This document shows positions 1 through 12,240 of a DNA stretch of 64,000 bases, one piece after another. Made by a program: the position numbers and the translations under genes. The notes beneath the pieces were generated by a model. That model made no database searches. It was not told the origin of the DNA and saw only the letters and a list, made by a program, of their open reading frames with translations. Positions within the stretch are counted from its first letter, which is position 1. Every line of letters starts with the position of its first letter. Location of the stretch: positions 25,127,106-25,191,105 of the forward strand of contig JASXTE010000001.1 in NCBI GenBank assembly GCA_030280995.1, in the 5' to 3' direction. Source of the stretch: Hemileia vastatrix (Eukaryota > Basidiomycota > Pucciniomycetes > Pucciniales > Zaghouaniaceae).

Positions 1-125
1 TCCTTTTTAAATATTCCTTCTGACTCTGAGTCTTGGGTCCACCTTCTTCTACTCTTTATGCTGCTCCTTCTCTCCAATCCAGACTCTCTTCTGTCATCCC
101 TAGAGCTCGCACTTCTCCAAAAGCA

Positions 126-497
126 ATGTTGAATCCTCCTAAATCAGTTCTAGATGTTTCTTTTTCTTCTTTCTATTCACCTCCTATAAAAGAGCCTATT
201 CCTCCTCATCCTAAATTTAGCAGCCCTCATCATCCCTCTTCTTCATCAAAAAGATTCATATCTCACAGTACTCCAACAATTTTCCATAAGAAAGGAGATA
301 CTTCCTCAGTTAATAGAAATCCAATCCCTGCTCTATCCAGAGACTTCCTAACTTACCTAGTACCACCTTCATACTACAACATTAAAAATACCTACTCTTC
401 CCTTCTTGAAGAGAAATTTCTGCCAAGCCTGTCTTTAAATCTTGGAATTGACACAGTGGACTCTAGTAATAAAATAATATTTTCATTCTTCTTTTAA
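126..497 (+). CDS. Unidentified Ser/Pro-rich reading frame
   Basis: This open frame runs from an ATG at 126 to a stop at 497 and stays open upstream to a stop at 27. The product is about 123 residues, rich in serine and proline in its first half, and ends in a Phe run. I recognise no domain, signal peptide or membrane segment. It lies left of a solo LTR at 637, whose target sequence may once have been part of the same locus. It could be a fragment of a retroelement gag, of a host exon, or chance. Function is unknown. Confidence 0.25.
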   Translation: MLNPPKSVLDVSFSSFYSPPIKEPIPPHPKFSSPHHPSSSSKRFISHSTPTIFHKKGDTSSVNRNPIPALSRDFLTYLVPPSYYNIKNTYSSLLEEKFLPSLSLNLGIDTVDSSNKIIFSFFF

Positions 498-636
498 ATT
501 TATCTCTTGACTTTTATTGATGACCTGATCTAGATTCCTCTGGATCCCATTATTCTCTGTCTGCTTATTTTATCCCTGATCCAGAACCCACTTCAACTAT
601 GGTAAAATGTAATGAGGTTGCTCAAAACTTATATTC

Positions 637-1370
637 TGTCAATGGGTCCTCTTGGTCTAGAAGGTTTTAATGGCAGTCCAACAGTGGTGAAAGGTGGAAA
701 AAACTCAAGATTTCAAGAAAGGTATGTAATTTATTCTTTTATTAATTATTACTCAAGTTAAAGATATAAATATCTTATTATTATTACTTAGAAAGATTAA
801 AATTACAAAAATGTTCATACTAAAGTTGTAATAGTAGTAATGGAAATATATTTTTGGTATATAAAAATTTGTAAGTTAGTAAAATAATGAATTCAAAACA
901 ACCAAAATTGGAGGCCTTATATAGGCAAAAAGTAGAAAAACCACAGAGCTAAAATTCTATATACAGAAGTATGTGAGAAGGAAGATTCCAGAATAAGATA
1001 TTGCAAATATTAAAAATGTTCTTTAAAGAATGTATCAATAGAATGTATTTACTGTATATACCAAATTATTTAATTTTATTTTAAAGTTTTCTATAAATGT
1101 CAATTTAAAATAAAATAATTTGAATTTAAATTTTTGTATATACTTTTTTTCACTCCTGAACTTTCATGAGGAGGGTGTTGGGGAATAAAAATATAGGGGA
1201 CATTAATTTTTAAATATTTACTTAATTTACTTATTTGAATTAGTTAATTTATTACAAGTAAATTATTTAATTAAATATAATATAATTAATAAAATAAGAG
1301 TTTAAAGGTGTGGCTTCATCCTAGTAAAAAATTAATTATTTACTGGGTAAATCTAGTAGCCTGGCTGACA
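637..1370 (-). mobile_element. Solo LTR of the Ty3 A family
   Basis: On the minus strand it begins TGTCAGCCAGGCTACTAG and ends in TTGACA, the TGTCA/TGACA ends of the A family. It is flanked by an exact 5 bp direct repeat TATTC (632-636 and 1371-1375). It aligns along its length with the LTRs at 17503-18518 and 25539-26047/55021-55331, including the minus-strand TATA-like stretch near 913. No internal region is attached, so it is a solo LTR left by LTR-LTR recombination. The exact TSD on both sides makes a truncated copy unlikely. Confidence 0.85.
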
Positions 1371-1637
1371 TATTCTATTTTCAATGTTAACTTGGCCCAT
1401 TACAAACTTATCTCCCAAAAGACCTTGCAGAAGTATTCACAAGAGAGAAAATTTTGAAATTTCACTTCAAAATGGCCACTTGGCTTGATCATAAACAACA
1501 TCTTCAATTTTAAGAGATTGAAAGATTTAATAGAGCCTCTCATGAAACCTTCACTGTTCCATCTTCATTGAAAGAGAAACTTCCTTAATTCTTGAGGCTC
1601 CTGCTACAAATTTTAAATAAACTAAAGAAACTATATA
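1371..1637. other. Unassigned spacer between solo LTR and element D
   Basis: About 260 bases between the TATTC repeat and the left end of element D. I see no long open frame, repeat or motif. It is presumably the older DNA into which the solo LTR's parent and element D both inserted, and it should be contiguous with the sequence after 11268. Confidence 0.4.
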
Positions 1638-3139
1638 TTTCAGCCTGTATATCACCAGGACAGAGTAAAAAGTACTTATATGTTATGTTAAACACATGAA
1701 CTATACATGGGAACAGTTAATGAGAGTACACAAACAGTATACATAAGTAAAATTATGATAATACACAAAAAATGCCATTATAACACCTTATATACACGCA
1801 TATATCCACATTTTATAAGTCTTATGTACTTAATATTAAGTTGTGATATGTTAGGGTAATATTAAGAGCCTTAAGTATAAGGCTACATAATTTTTAAGTA
1901 CACTTAAAGATGTTATTTTCATTGCTTTATGCAAAAAACAAGAAATGTGCTTTATTTCACTTAAAAGTTGATTATATGTGCAATAAATTTGATAATATTA
2001 AAATTGCGCTTTGACATTTCAATTTGTCTCATTTAGGAATATTTATTTGGCTACTTAAATGCATAAAAATAACACTTTTCAAATTTGGTGTTTTTTATGC
2101 CAGAAATGGCTTCTGTGTACCAGCCACATACTGCCTGCTTTTTTCCTGTGTGAATAGCTTCATTTTTAGCAAAATTAGCTTTTTCAAACTATAATTACCC
2201 CACATTCTATTCCCACTGTGGGGAAACATGCTATAATAGGTGAGAGGCACTTATTTAGTGTCCTAGCTTAATTAATAATGCATTGACCCTGTTTATATGC
2301 ACTAATTTCATTAATAACCTCATTATTGGTGTCTTATTTCATCACCACACTTAAATTCACCTAAATTTAGTCAAGTATTTACCCGCTCAAGAGCCTGCCA
2401 AGGACTGCATGTAGATACCCCACATCTCACGCTCTTTTTTGAGTTTCTAGGTGGTTTCTCAGTCAATTTTGGTCATTTTTGAATGGGAATTTCATGTAGT
2501 ATAATGTCAGGATTAGCCCCATCATTTCTACAGTGAATCCCCTTTATTATTAATCTATTATTAACTTTAAAAATTCCTTCTTTAGTCTTTTATATTGTTG
2601 TTTAATACGCATGTACTCTCTTTTTATCTTATTCTTTAATTTTGATGGATTTTCCTTATTATTACAGGACTTTGGCGGTTGTTAATCTTCTAATTATGCT
2701 ATGGGTTACTGGGTATGTTCATGGATATTTCTATTAGTTGGATGGAAGCTTCATTTACTGTGTATCTGAGTGGTACATCAAGGGATTCATTGGGGAACTC
2801 AGTGTGTATAAAAGGAGGAGGTTTTTGGGTCTTGTTTCTACATTCTTTATCATTACAATTTACACCATATAACCAAATCAATTACAATACATTTCAATTA
2901 GCCTTCAGAGAGTCTTTTGAATAGTATTAGAATAATTAAAATCTATTTTTCTACCAACTAAACAGATTGTAAGCCATATATAATATTAGTGAGAATTATT
3001 TTACTGAGACCTTAATTTTTGAACTATATTTTACTATTTGTTGGATTTACATTAAAGTATTCATATAGGACCATATAAAACTTCTAGACAAAGACTTTTA
3101 AAGCTAGTTCACGTCCTTTTAGTTGATTTTAGCCTGAAA
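1638..3139 (+). repeat. 5' LTR of element D
   Basis: A 1502 bp LTR, long for a fungal Ty3 element, repeated almost collinearly at 9762-11263. It starts at a decayed TGTCAG (TTTCAG here) and ends at AGCCTGAAA where the 3' copy has AGTCTTACA. A candidate primer binding site beginning TGGGTACC follows at 3142, not matched to a specific tRNA. The small frames inside it occur in both LTRs and are read here as noncoding. Confidence 0.88.
2807..2815 (+). promoter_or_regulatory. TATA box in 5' LTR of D
   Basis: TATAAAAGG lies about two thirds along the LTR and is kept exactly in the 3' LTR at 10931-10939. Its position suits the end of U3, with the R region starting a few tens of bases downstream. 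It is likely the Pol II promoter of the element. Confidence 0.6.
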
Positions 3140-3723
3140 ATTGGGTACCTTTCGTCAAGAATTCTGTTATAATCCAGTAAGTAACAGTTCTCAAAGAAGG
3201 TACACGTAAATAATATCCCTATAGAAATATTTGGATAATTACAACAGGTTGGGGTCCCTTATATTGTGATTTCAGGAAAAGAAACCTTGTTATATAATAA
3301 AATTGTGATATTTAATCAACAATTTTACCACTAATTTGACATAAGATAATTGTTATTAGTGGGAGTCTGTCAATAGACCAATTAAATTTGTGTTCTTTGC
3401 AGATAATAAACCAGTTAAACTGATTAATTGTTTTCTTTAAAACAGGACTTTTAATCCCTTTCTATTGATTTGTAATATTCATTTAATATTTAAAAAGAAT
3501 CTTACTGAAAGTTTTTCTTTTTTAATATAAATACACAGCTACAAATTGTAGACCAGTTAAATCAAGTGACCACTTAAAAAGCATATTTGACTTTTGGAAC
3601 TTAGAAAAATCACTTCATACCTCTAAGTAAGCAATATAATTGTCTTCAGGTATTGATTAATACTGATAAAACTCCTTCTTTGAAGTTTTTATATCTCAAT
3701 TTCAATTTTTTAAATCAAATTCC
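3140..3723. other. Leader region of element D
   Basis: About 580 bases between the 5' LTR and the first gag ATG. It should hold the primer binding site (candidate at 3142) and the packaging leader. It is AT rich with no open frame of note. Confidence 0.5.
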
Positions 3724-5633
3724 ATGTACAAAATGTGTGACAACAATAACATTGTAAGTAATAAGGCAAAACCTTATAACTTAAGACCTAGAGCTGAAAG
3801 ACCTGTTTCAGGACATTTAAATGGAGGGATAAGAATCTCCAATAATAAACAACACCCCACCAATGTCCTTGGAGGAAAGGGAAAAACTCTTAAAGCAAGT
3901 GTCAATAAAGAAGACCAAAATCATGTTGAAAGAGCAAATTCACTGCCTCTCAACCCTACTGAATACCCTCACAATAAGAGTAAACAATATTGTAGACCAG
4001 ATCAACAATCTGGAGAAAAGGGTGGCACAAGGCTTTGTAGAAGTCAACCAGGCTCTAGTGGATATAAAGTATCAACCACAAACAGTGGCACCAACAAATA
4101 CCACAGAAACACCTCCAGTCCCAGAAGAGGATCAAAAAATAACAGTCAGCAAATGGAAGTGGGATTGGTATGCACAAAATCACGACAACCCTCCTCAACA
4201 GGGATCCAGCAGTCACCCTTACAGGGGAAAGGCAAGGAGAGGCAGGGGAAGTGGGATAAGACCTTGGTAAGTCATCCAGCTTCTCATGATCAATTGTATC
4301 AACCTAACAATGAATTACTTATAGGTAATCAGATTGATAAGGAATTATTAGATATAATTGATAAGGATTTAAAGGATTATTCATTTGAAAATAATATGTT
4401 AAACTTGTCTTTAAATGAGGACAATGTAAATAGTTTTATTGATCACCAGGATAATGCTATTAATATAAAATTGGAATCAAATGATGAGTCCTCTGAGTTG
4501 GACACAGAAAAAATAGAATATTTTTTGAAAGAGAATCCAATGGAATCAAAAATTAAAAGTAAATTATTATTGAGAATTGAAAAATTGGAAGAGTTCTCTA
4601 AAGAGTCAAACAATAATACAGAAAGTGTATTATTAAATCTAGCACAATCATTGAGTACCACGGCCAATAAATTAAAAATTATTGAAAATTCAAATGACGA
4701 ATTAATTAATGAAAATAAAAGATTGAACTCTGAGATTAGAAATTTAGAAAATAAATTACAACACTCTCAGAATGTTATGGCTACCATTGAGGGACATGTT
4801 AAATTGTCTTTTTCAAATGTAAACGATACTCTGACTCATGTACCTGTAATAAAAGATAGGTTACAAAGAGTAGAAATAGAAGTAGCAAACATTTTGAAAA
4901 ACACTGAAAAAATGAAAGATAACACCTCTTATGTGGAAAGAGTAACTGTTTTTATGAAACACTCAAATGAAACACCAATGATGGAACATGAACATAGTGT
5001 CAGGGGCTCTGAGAAAATTAAATCAGTAAAAGATGAAATAAATGATCATCTTTCAAAGTAAGTGAATTACTTAACATTCCTCAGGTTAGGGAAGCAAAAA
5101 CTAACCAAAAGAACTGGCCTAAGTTAGATCAGTACCCTTCTTTTGACGGGGATTCAAAATATGATTGGCAACAATTCATACAAAGAATTGATAACTAATA
5201 ATTTTCATAAAAATTACCTGATGAAGAAATTACTTCAAAATTAATATTTTTATTTACATATGTGGCCTTATTATGGTTTAAATCTGTATTGAGTGAGGGA
5301 ATTAACTACTCCTGGAATGAATGGAAGGCACTAATTGAAAGGCAATATGGTGTCCCAAAATTTAGAATCACTCAACAAATATTGTATGAAAGAACAAGAT
5401 ATAATCCAAATGCTGGAAATAAACCCATGGTCTTTTTAATGAATTTAATAAAAATCATGAAAGCTATGGATCCAAAAATGGATTATGATGAGTGGAAAAA
5501 GAAAATAATACACAAGTTGCCTATATCAGTTAGAGACATTATTGTAGCTAGAACTGAAACCATCAGAGATACCTCTGGGTTCCTTAATATATGCAATGAG
5601 ATATTATTAAACCACAAGTATGAAACCAAGTAA
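3724..5633 (+). pseudogene. Element D gag, frameshifted
   Basis: Gag reads in one frame from about 3724 (with a basic YNLRPR motif near the start) to a stop at 5061. It then needs a frame change into a stretch containing three stops around 5200-5216, and continues as the retrotransposon gag core at 5262-5633 (WNEWKALIERQYG, later DEWKKKIIHKLP). Residues around 4320-5000 form a long acidic, coiled-coil region. The 3863-4270 part is probably noncoding in this frame because ORF0 uses the other one. Element A has the same gag core without these stops, so they are lesions of this copy. Confidence 0.7.
3863..4270 (+). CDS. Element D ORF0: small coiled-coil protein with VSKWxWDW motif
   Basis: An intact 135-residue frame from ATG. 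The first ~75 residues are charged heptad-like helix, giving a probable coiled coil; then come a Pro/Thr-rich linker, the motif VSKWKWDW, and an Arg/Gly-rich tail (RGKARRGRGSG). Element A has a counterpart (24048-24587) ending in the same way, with VSKWQWDW, so the frame looks selected. It overlaps a longer frame (3724-5061) that in this stretch is probably a shadow. The basic tail suggests nucleic acid binding. It may be an N-terminal Gag piece or a separate accessory protein; I know no named family for it. Confidence 0.6.
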   Translation: MSLEEREKLLKQVSIKKTKIMLKEQIHCLSTLLNTLTIRVNNIVDQINNLEKRVAQGFVEVNQALVDIKYQPQTVAPTNTTETPPVPEEDQKITVSKWKWDWYAQNHDNPPQQGSSSHPYRGKARRGRGSGIRPW

Positions 5634-5657
5634 AGTAATTACAGACAAAGTGTTGAC

Positions 5658-6314
5658 ATGGTAAAACCTACTACAAGTAAATTGCAAGTGGAGAAGAAAA
5701 AACCTTCATTTCCCCTGGTCCCTAAAAGACAAGAGAATAACACTTGTTATAAATGTAATGAACCTTGGGTTAAGGGTCACATGTGTAAGAAAAGAATAAA
5801 TGTTATTGAAACCTCACAGAATTCTGAACCAATTAATCATGAAGATGAGAATGCGGAATCCAGTGAGGATTGTAAAAGTAACATATCTTACAGTGATGAT
5901 GAACATGAGATATTTGTATTAGAACAGGATATTATGTTCCGGAATGATGCTATACCTCATACAGATACATGTTTAGCTTCCATTGAGGAAGCTGAAATAA
6001 TTAAAGATGTATCTCATGATACTTACAAAATAACACCTATCAGAGCACGTGTTATTATATGTGGAAAAGAAATGAATGCCATTCTTGACACTGGGGCTGC
6101 AGGTAGTGTAGTTTCCATTAATACATTAATTAAAATTGACAGTAAGTACAAAGAAAAACTAGAACCTGTTCAGACAAAGAACTGGAGGGGTTTCGGTTCA
6201 GTTTTAAATCCAATTGGAAAATACAAAACTGCTGTATTCTTTAAATATAATAATGGATACGTTAGAGAAGTGTGTGAATTTGTTGTAATGGATAATAATA
6301 ATTGTAGTGATTAG
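5658..6314 (+). pseudogene. Element D nucleocapsid zinc knuckle and protease
   Basis: A 218-residue stretch of Gag-Pol. A Ty3-type zinc knuckle, CYKCNEPWVKGHMC, lies at about residues 30-45, then an acidic linker, then an aspartic protease with the catalytic motif LDTGAAGS at about residue 142. An in-frame TAG at 6312 cuts it from the following frame, which continues the protease (FIIGNDLLTKFG) at 6315 onward. The protease would process Gag-Pol in the particle. The stop looks like a lesion rather than a programmed one because the sequence reads through in the same frame. Confidence 0.8.
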
Positions 6315-8000
6315 TTTATTATTGGCAATGATTTATTGACAAAATTTGGCATTAAACTAGATCCTGCAAACAGTTGCTTTACTTTAGGCATGAATGGTAA
6401 GAGAAAACTCAAGATATGTTCTGAAAATTCAGTGTATGCCATTTCTCCAAAAGAAGAACAACTGCAAGGTGGAAGAACCACCACTGAAGTGATTGAATTG
6501 GACAATGAAATACAAAAGGCCTCTTTCAGTCCTCAACTCTCAAAAATTGAAGAAGAAAATATTTTGCGATTGATTAAATCATATCCTATGGCATTTGCTC
6601 ATTGTTCAAATGAACTAGGATTGGTCAAAGACCATGAGATGAAAATCTCTTTAAGTTGTGATTTGAATAATATTCCTGGCAGCTTGAAAAAGAATCCTTA
6701 CCCAGCATCTCCTGCAAAAAGGGAAGATATTGAAGACAATATAAAAATGTTGTTGGAAATGGGTATTGTTGAAAAAGTAGACACAAAACCTAAGTATTGT
6801 GTAATCTCACCAGTATTGACCTCTTATGAAAAGGATAAGGCAAGATTATGCGGTGATTATAGAGCTCTGAATACATAAACTGTAGATGATATTTACCCTC
6901 TACCAAGTATAGCTTCTATCCATGCTATTTTGAAAGGAGAAAAATATATTTCCTGTCTGGATGGAAACCAGGGTTACCTCCAGATTCCTGTGGAAAAGAA
7001 TTCTCAGAATTACTTATTAATAACCACACATATGGGTATATATAAGTATGTGAGAATGCCATTTGGCCCAAAGAATGCGCTTTCAGTCTTCCAAAAAATT
7101 AATGGAAAGTGTTTTCCATCAGGAAATGGTTAAAGGATGGCTTTTGGTCTATATTGATGACATCATAGTGTTTTCAAAAACATATGATGAACATTTAAAT
7201 CACCTAAAGAGAGTCTTTTAAAGGATGGATGAAATTAATATGAAAATTGCATTAAAGAAATGTAAGTTTGGATTTCAATCCTTGAAAGTACTTGGACATG
7301 TTGTATCTGGATTACAAATTTGTGTTGACCAGAATAAGGTGGCAGAAATTAAAAATGTTGGTATACCTAAAAATGTAAAAGAGGTTCAAAGTCTTTTAGG
7401 TATGTTTGGATATTATAGACAGTATATTAAAAATAACCAATCCATTGCAGCTCCTTTAACAACATTAATCAGGAATAATGAGGCTTTCATTTGGAATAAT
7501 GAAAATCAACATGCCTTTAATAAATTAAAGGAATGTTTAATGTCAGTTCCAATATTGGGACTGCCAGATTTCAGCCTACCTTTTATCTTGTACACTGATG
7601 CAAGCTTCATAGGTTAAGGTGCTGCTTTACAGCAGAGACAGATAATAAATGGAAAATTATCTGAAGTAGTTATCTGTTATATATCCAGAACCTTAAGAAA
7701 AACAGAATTAAGGTATGGTGCCATACAGCTAGAATGTTTAGCCGTTGTGTGTGCCTTGGAGAAACTTCATTACTATCTGGAAGACCAGAAGTTTGAGCTT
7801 ATAACAGATTGTAGTGCAGTAAAATTATTACTAAACATGAAAACCCCTAATAGGCACATGTTTAGATGGCAACTAGCTGTACAAGAGTACAGAAGAAGAA
7901 TGAAAATCACTCACAGAGCAGGAAAATTGCATTCTAATGTGGATTTATTATCCAGAAGTCCTTTGCCAAATGATGCTGACAACCCAGCTTATGTACCTGA
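6315..8000 (+). pseudogene. Element D reverse transcriptase and RNase H
   Basis: Ty3-type reverse transcriptase: ARLCGDYRALNT, then a stop (6876-6878), TVDDIYPLP, the palm strand KYISCLDGNQGY, RMPFGPKNA, and YIDDIIVFSK at 7152-7181 with both catalytic aspartates. RNase H follows with LYTDASFIG and later ITDCSAVK. Lesions are a stop at 6876, a frameshift near 7095, and stops at 7219 and 7615. The enzyme copies the element RNA into DNA. Element A reads straight through at these places. Confidence 0.88.
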
Positions 8001-9583
8001 AAATGAGGTTAAACATATATTTGGGATTTATATAGTGGATTTAGAGGAAGAGTTTAGGCAAACTATATTGGAAAATTATTCATCTCATAAAGATTTGACT
8101 AAACTATCTACCATTCTAAATGATCCAACTAATGCCTCCATGAGTGCATTAATTAAAACCTTGCCTCAAAAGTTTAGAAATTTGTTGGAAAAAGGTAAAC
8201 TATCAATTGAAGATGGGTACATATATTACAGGAAAATGCTAAGTAATGTAATAGTAATACCACCTTCTATAAAAGAGTTAATCTTGAGTACTTGTCATGA
8301 TGACATCTTAGCTGGTCATTTTGATTTTAACAAAACATTAACCGGAGTTAAAAATACAGCCTGGTGGATAAACATGAAAGAAGATGTACAAAAATACATT
8401 GAAACATGTGACTCTTGTCAGAAATCTAAAAGATTAACTGGGAAGAGAGCTGGGTTGTTACAACAAATAGAGCAGCCAAAAGCTTCATGGGAAATTATAA
8501 ACATGGATTTTGTAACTGGCTTGCCATTAGCAGGAAAATAAAGTTTCAATTCTTTCTGGGTAATAGTAGATAGATTAACAAAAATGTGTAAATTTATCCC
8601 TACCCATAGAGAGGTATCTGCAAAAGACTTGGCATTACTATGGTGGACTCAGAGGATGAAAACTGCTGGGTTCCCCAAAGCCATAATCTCTGACAGAGAC
8701 ACTAAATTCACTTCAGAGTTCTGGAAATCTTTGATGGAAGTATCAGGGTGCCAATTAAAATTGTCTACAGCACACCATCCACAAACTGATGGGCTGTCTG
8801 AGAGAATGATACAAACTCCAGAAGACATGATCAGAATATATTTTGCCTTTGGATTAGAATACAAAGACAATGAGAAATTCACACATGACTGGGTAAAATT
8901 AATTCCTGGCCTTGAATTTGCTTATAACAGCACAACTCATTCTGTAACAGAGAAGAAAAAATTTGAACTCTGGCTGGAATATGTACCAAATACCCCAGTA
9001 AATCATTTAAATAAATTACCAAGGTTAGATATACACCCTGGTACTAAATCCTTTATTCATATGCAACAAATGTGTAGAAACATGAAGAAGAATGCATCCA
9101 AAAAGCATTTGAATATGAAAATAAAAGGTGGGATAAATCTCATAAAGAATTTGAATTCAAAAAGGGAGATGAAGTCCTAATATCAACACTACATTTTAAC
9201 TTACAAGGTAATGTTAACTTAAAGGATCCCTTTGTAGGACCTTTTGTAGTAAGCAAAATGGTTGGTAATAATGCAGTGGAAGTCATATTATATGCTCCAT
9301 ATGAAAGAAACATCCAGTTTTCCCTATCACATTATTGAAACCTTACCATGCAAATGATCCTGACTTATTTCCAAAAAGAAGGTGAAGGCCTAAAAAGCAA
9401 CCTGAAGAAATTGTGGAAAAAGAAGAGATTGAAAAAATACTCAAGAAAAGAATCCTTACTAAAGAAAAAGGAACTGAGTATTTACTAAGATTTAAAGGGA
9501 AATCAAATGAATTTGATAAATGGATACCTGAAAAAGAAATTTCTAATTTATCCACCCTTCTTAAAAAATTTAAACAGAAATAA
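8001..9583 (+). pseudogene. Element D integrase with chromodomain
   Basis: The zinc-binding HHCC part (AGHFDFNKT ... CDSCQKSKR) lies at about 8308-8433. The catalytic core shows MDFVTGLP (first Asp), ISDRDTKFTSEFW (second Asp) and QTDGLSERM (Glu). One stop interrupts at 8539 and another ends the frame near 9180. The C-terminus at 9415-9583 is a chromodomain (EEIEKILKKRILTKEKGTEY, KWIPEKEI), which in chromoviruses steers integration to histone-marked chromatin. Element A has the matching domain near 18551-18780. Confidence 0.85.
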
Positions 9584-9761
9584 ATTTCTGTTCAACCAAC
9601 TGAGGGGTAAAAACCAGTACTCATAATATTATATTATGTTTTATTTCTTTAAAGAATAATATTTAATACTACAGAAATAATCTGAATACCTGAAAATTAA
9701 CAAATAAATAAATAAAATGTATAACTTATCATTTTTTTATTGTTTTTTTTGGGTGGGAGAG

Positions 9762-11263
9762 TGTCAGCCTGCATATAACCAGGACTGAGTAAAAATTACT
9801 TATAAGTTATGTTAAACACATGAACTATACATGGGAACAGTAAATGAGAGTGCACAACCAGTATACATAAGTAAAATTATGATAATACACAAAAAATGCC
9901 ATTATAACACCTTATATACACGCATATATCCACATTTTATAAGTCTTATGTACTTAATATTAATTTGGGATATTTTAGGGTAATCTCAAGAGCCTTAAGT
10001 ATAAGGCTACATAATTTTTAAGTAAACTTAAAGCTGTTATTTTCATTGTTTTATGCAAAAAACAAGAAATGTGCTTTATTTCACTTAAAAGTTGATTATA
10101 TGTGCTATAAATTTGAGAATATTAAAATTGCTCTTTGACAGTTCGATTTGTCTCATTTAAGAATATTGGTTTGGCTACTTAAATGCATAAAAATAACACT
10201 TTTTAAATTTGGTGTTTTTTATGCCAGAAATGGCTTCTGTGTACCAGCCACATACTGCCTGCTTTTTTCCCATGTGAATATCTTCATTTTTAGCAAATTT
10301 AGATTTTTCACACTATAATTACTCCACATTCTATTCCCACTGCGGGGAAACACACTAAAATAGGTGAGAGGCACTTATTTAGTGTCTTAGCTTAATTAAT
10401 AATGCATTGACCCTGTTTATATGCACTAATTTCATTAATAACCTCATTCTTGGCATCTTATTTCATCACCACGCTTAAATTTGCCTAAATTTAGTCAAGG
10501 ATTTACCCGTTCAAGAGCCTTCCAAGGACTGCATGTAGATACCCCACATCTCACGCTCTTTTTTGAGTTTCTAGGTGGTTTCTCAGTCAATTTTGGTCAT
10601 TTTTGAATGGGAATTTCATGTAGTATAATGTCAGGATTAGCCCCATCATTTCTACAGTGAATACCCCTTATTATTAAGCTAATATTAAACATAAAAATTC
10701 CTTATTTAGTCTTTTATATTGTTGTTTAATACGCATATACTCTCTTTTTATCTTATTCTTTAATTTTGATGGATTTTCCTTATTATTACAGGCCTTTGGT
10801 GGTTGTTACTCTTCTAATTATGTTATGGGTTACTGGGTATGTTGATGGATATGTCTATTAGTTTGATAGAAGAGTCATTAACTATGTATTGGAGTGGTAC
10901 ATCAAGGGATTCATTGGGGAACTCAGTGTGTATAAAAGGAGGAGGTTTTTGGGTCTTGTTTCTACATTCTTTATCATTAAAATTTACACCATATAACCAA
11001 ATCAATCACAATACATATCAATTAGCCTTCAGAGAGTCTTTTGAATACTATTAGAATAATTAAAATCTATTTTTCTACCAACTAAAAAGATTGTAAGCCA
11101 TATATAATATTAGTGAGAATTATTTTACTGAGACCTTTATTTTTGAATTATATTTTACTATTTGTTGGATTTACATTACAGTATTCATATAGGACCATAT
11201 GAATCTTCTAGAAAAAGACTTTTCAAGCAATTTCACATCTTTTTAGTGGATCTTAGTCTTACA
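9762..11263 (+). repeat. 3' LTR of element D
   Basis: It starts with an exact TGTCAGCCTG and ends CTTACA, followed by the TSD ATATA. It is the same length as the 5' copy (1502 bp) with scattered substitutions. The TATA box is at 10931-10939. Pairwise divergence of the two LTRs would date the insertion. Confidence 0.9.
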
Positions 11264-11268
11264 ATATA

Positions 11269-12060
11269 TATATAAATCCTAAAGACAATGTACTACTTTT
11301 TTATTTTATAATTATTTTTTTTTAAATTAATTAATTGTAAGTATAAAAATTTCAAAATAGAAAATATATAATTATAAATTATAAAATTATTTTTAAAGAT
11401 GTTATGAAATTTTAAAATCAAAATTAAATTAATATAAAAAGATGCCCCCCTGCCACTTGTAGAGCCGTACCCCTGACATCATACCCACATCTAAATGCAC
11501 TTTGAGGTGGGATACACAAGAATGAAATTGAGAATAAACATAAATATTTTTTAAAAAATTTGAAAAAAATAATCAAAAAAAATATAAATGATCACTGGAT
11601 TGGCTCCTTCCAATTTGTAAAAATGATTAGAGACCATCAGTTATCATTATCTCTGAACAAATTATCTTTAAATAAATTTTTAATGAAAATAAAATAAAAT
11701 TCAAACATGAAAAAAATTCAAAAATTAAATTTCATAAACCAAAAAGAAATATAAAACATCCTTGAATCTGGCTTCAAATGAGTGTAATAATTTGATGTTG
11801 TGTTGATCCAGTTTATAGTCTTAGTGGACTTCCTATATAACAAAAAAAAATCCAGGATTCAACTAGAAAAAGGGAAATTATGGTAACAAACATTATGGGG
11901 TAATTGTGTAAAGAGCAGCCAGCCCATCAATTACCCCCAAACTTGCCTATGTTAAATTTAAAAGGTTATCCTGTGAAAAATTCTAAGAAAATAATTACAT
12001 CCCAGCTAAATTGTTCACCATAAACTTTTAACATATTAATTTAATGATTGCTAGTTTCAA
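11269..12060. other. Gene-free AT-rich stretch
   Basis: About 790 bases of AT-rich DNA between the right end of D and the 3' end of B. I see no coding frame and no copy of any LTR in the window. It could hold the decayed 3' LTR or 3' untranslated region of B. Confidence 0.4.
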
Positions 12061-12240
12061 TGATAGTTTTAGTTTATACTCTCTTTCAGAGTTAATCTTC
12101 TTTAAGCAATAATAAAATAGTTTATCCTCATTTTAGAGGAAATCTTCATAAATGATAGTTAGTAGTGTATCCTCATTTCAGAGTTAGTCTTCATAATGAT
12201 ACTTGGTAGTTTATCCTCATTTTGGAGTTAGTCTTTGGCA
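12061..12240. repeat. Three diverged ~50 bp tandem repeats at the 3' end of B
   Basis: The unit TAGTTTATCCTCATTTTAGA ... GTCTTCATAATGATA recurs three times with a fourth partial copy, at roughly 50-55 base spacing. The block overlaps the last codons and the stop of the B integrase frame, so the repeat has grown across the gene end. Confidence 0.6.

Larger units (their letters stand above)
1638..11263 (+). mobile_element. Ty3/gypsy chromovirus D, full length, degenerate
   Basis: A complete LTR retrotransposon with LTRs at 1638-3139 and 9762-11263 and a 5 bp TSD ATATA (1633-1637 and 11264-11268). The internal region encodes, in order, a small coiled-coil ORF, gag with zinc knuckle, protease, reverse transcriptase with YIDD, RNase H, integrase and a C-terminal chromodomain; this order defines Ty3/gypsy chromoviruses. 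The purine run GGGTGGGAGAG (9751-9761) abuts the 3' LTR as polypurine tract. Several stops and frameshifts mean this copy cannot make its own Gag-Pol. Element A is a relative of the same lineage with different LTRs. Confidence 0.93.

Noticed and set aside
2699..2924. Small ORFs inside the D LTRs (also 10823-11054)
   Set aside because: They occur in both LTRs, overlap on opposite strands and surround the TATA box. Their conservation follows from the LTRs being copies.
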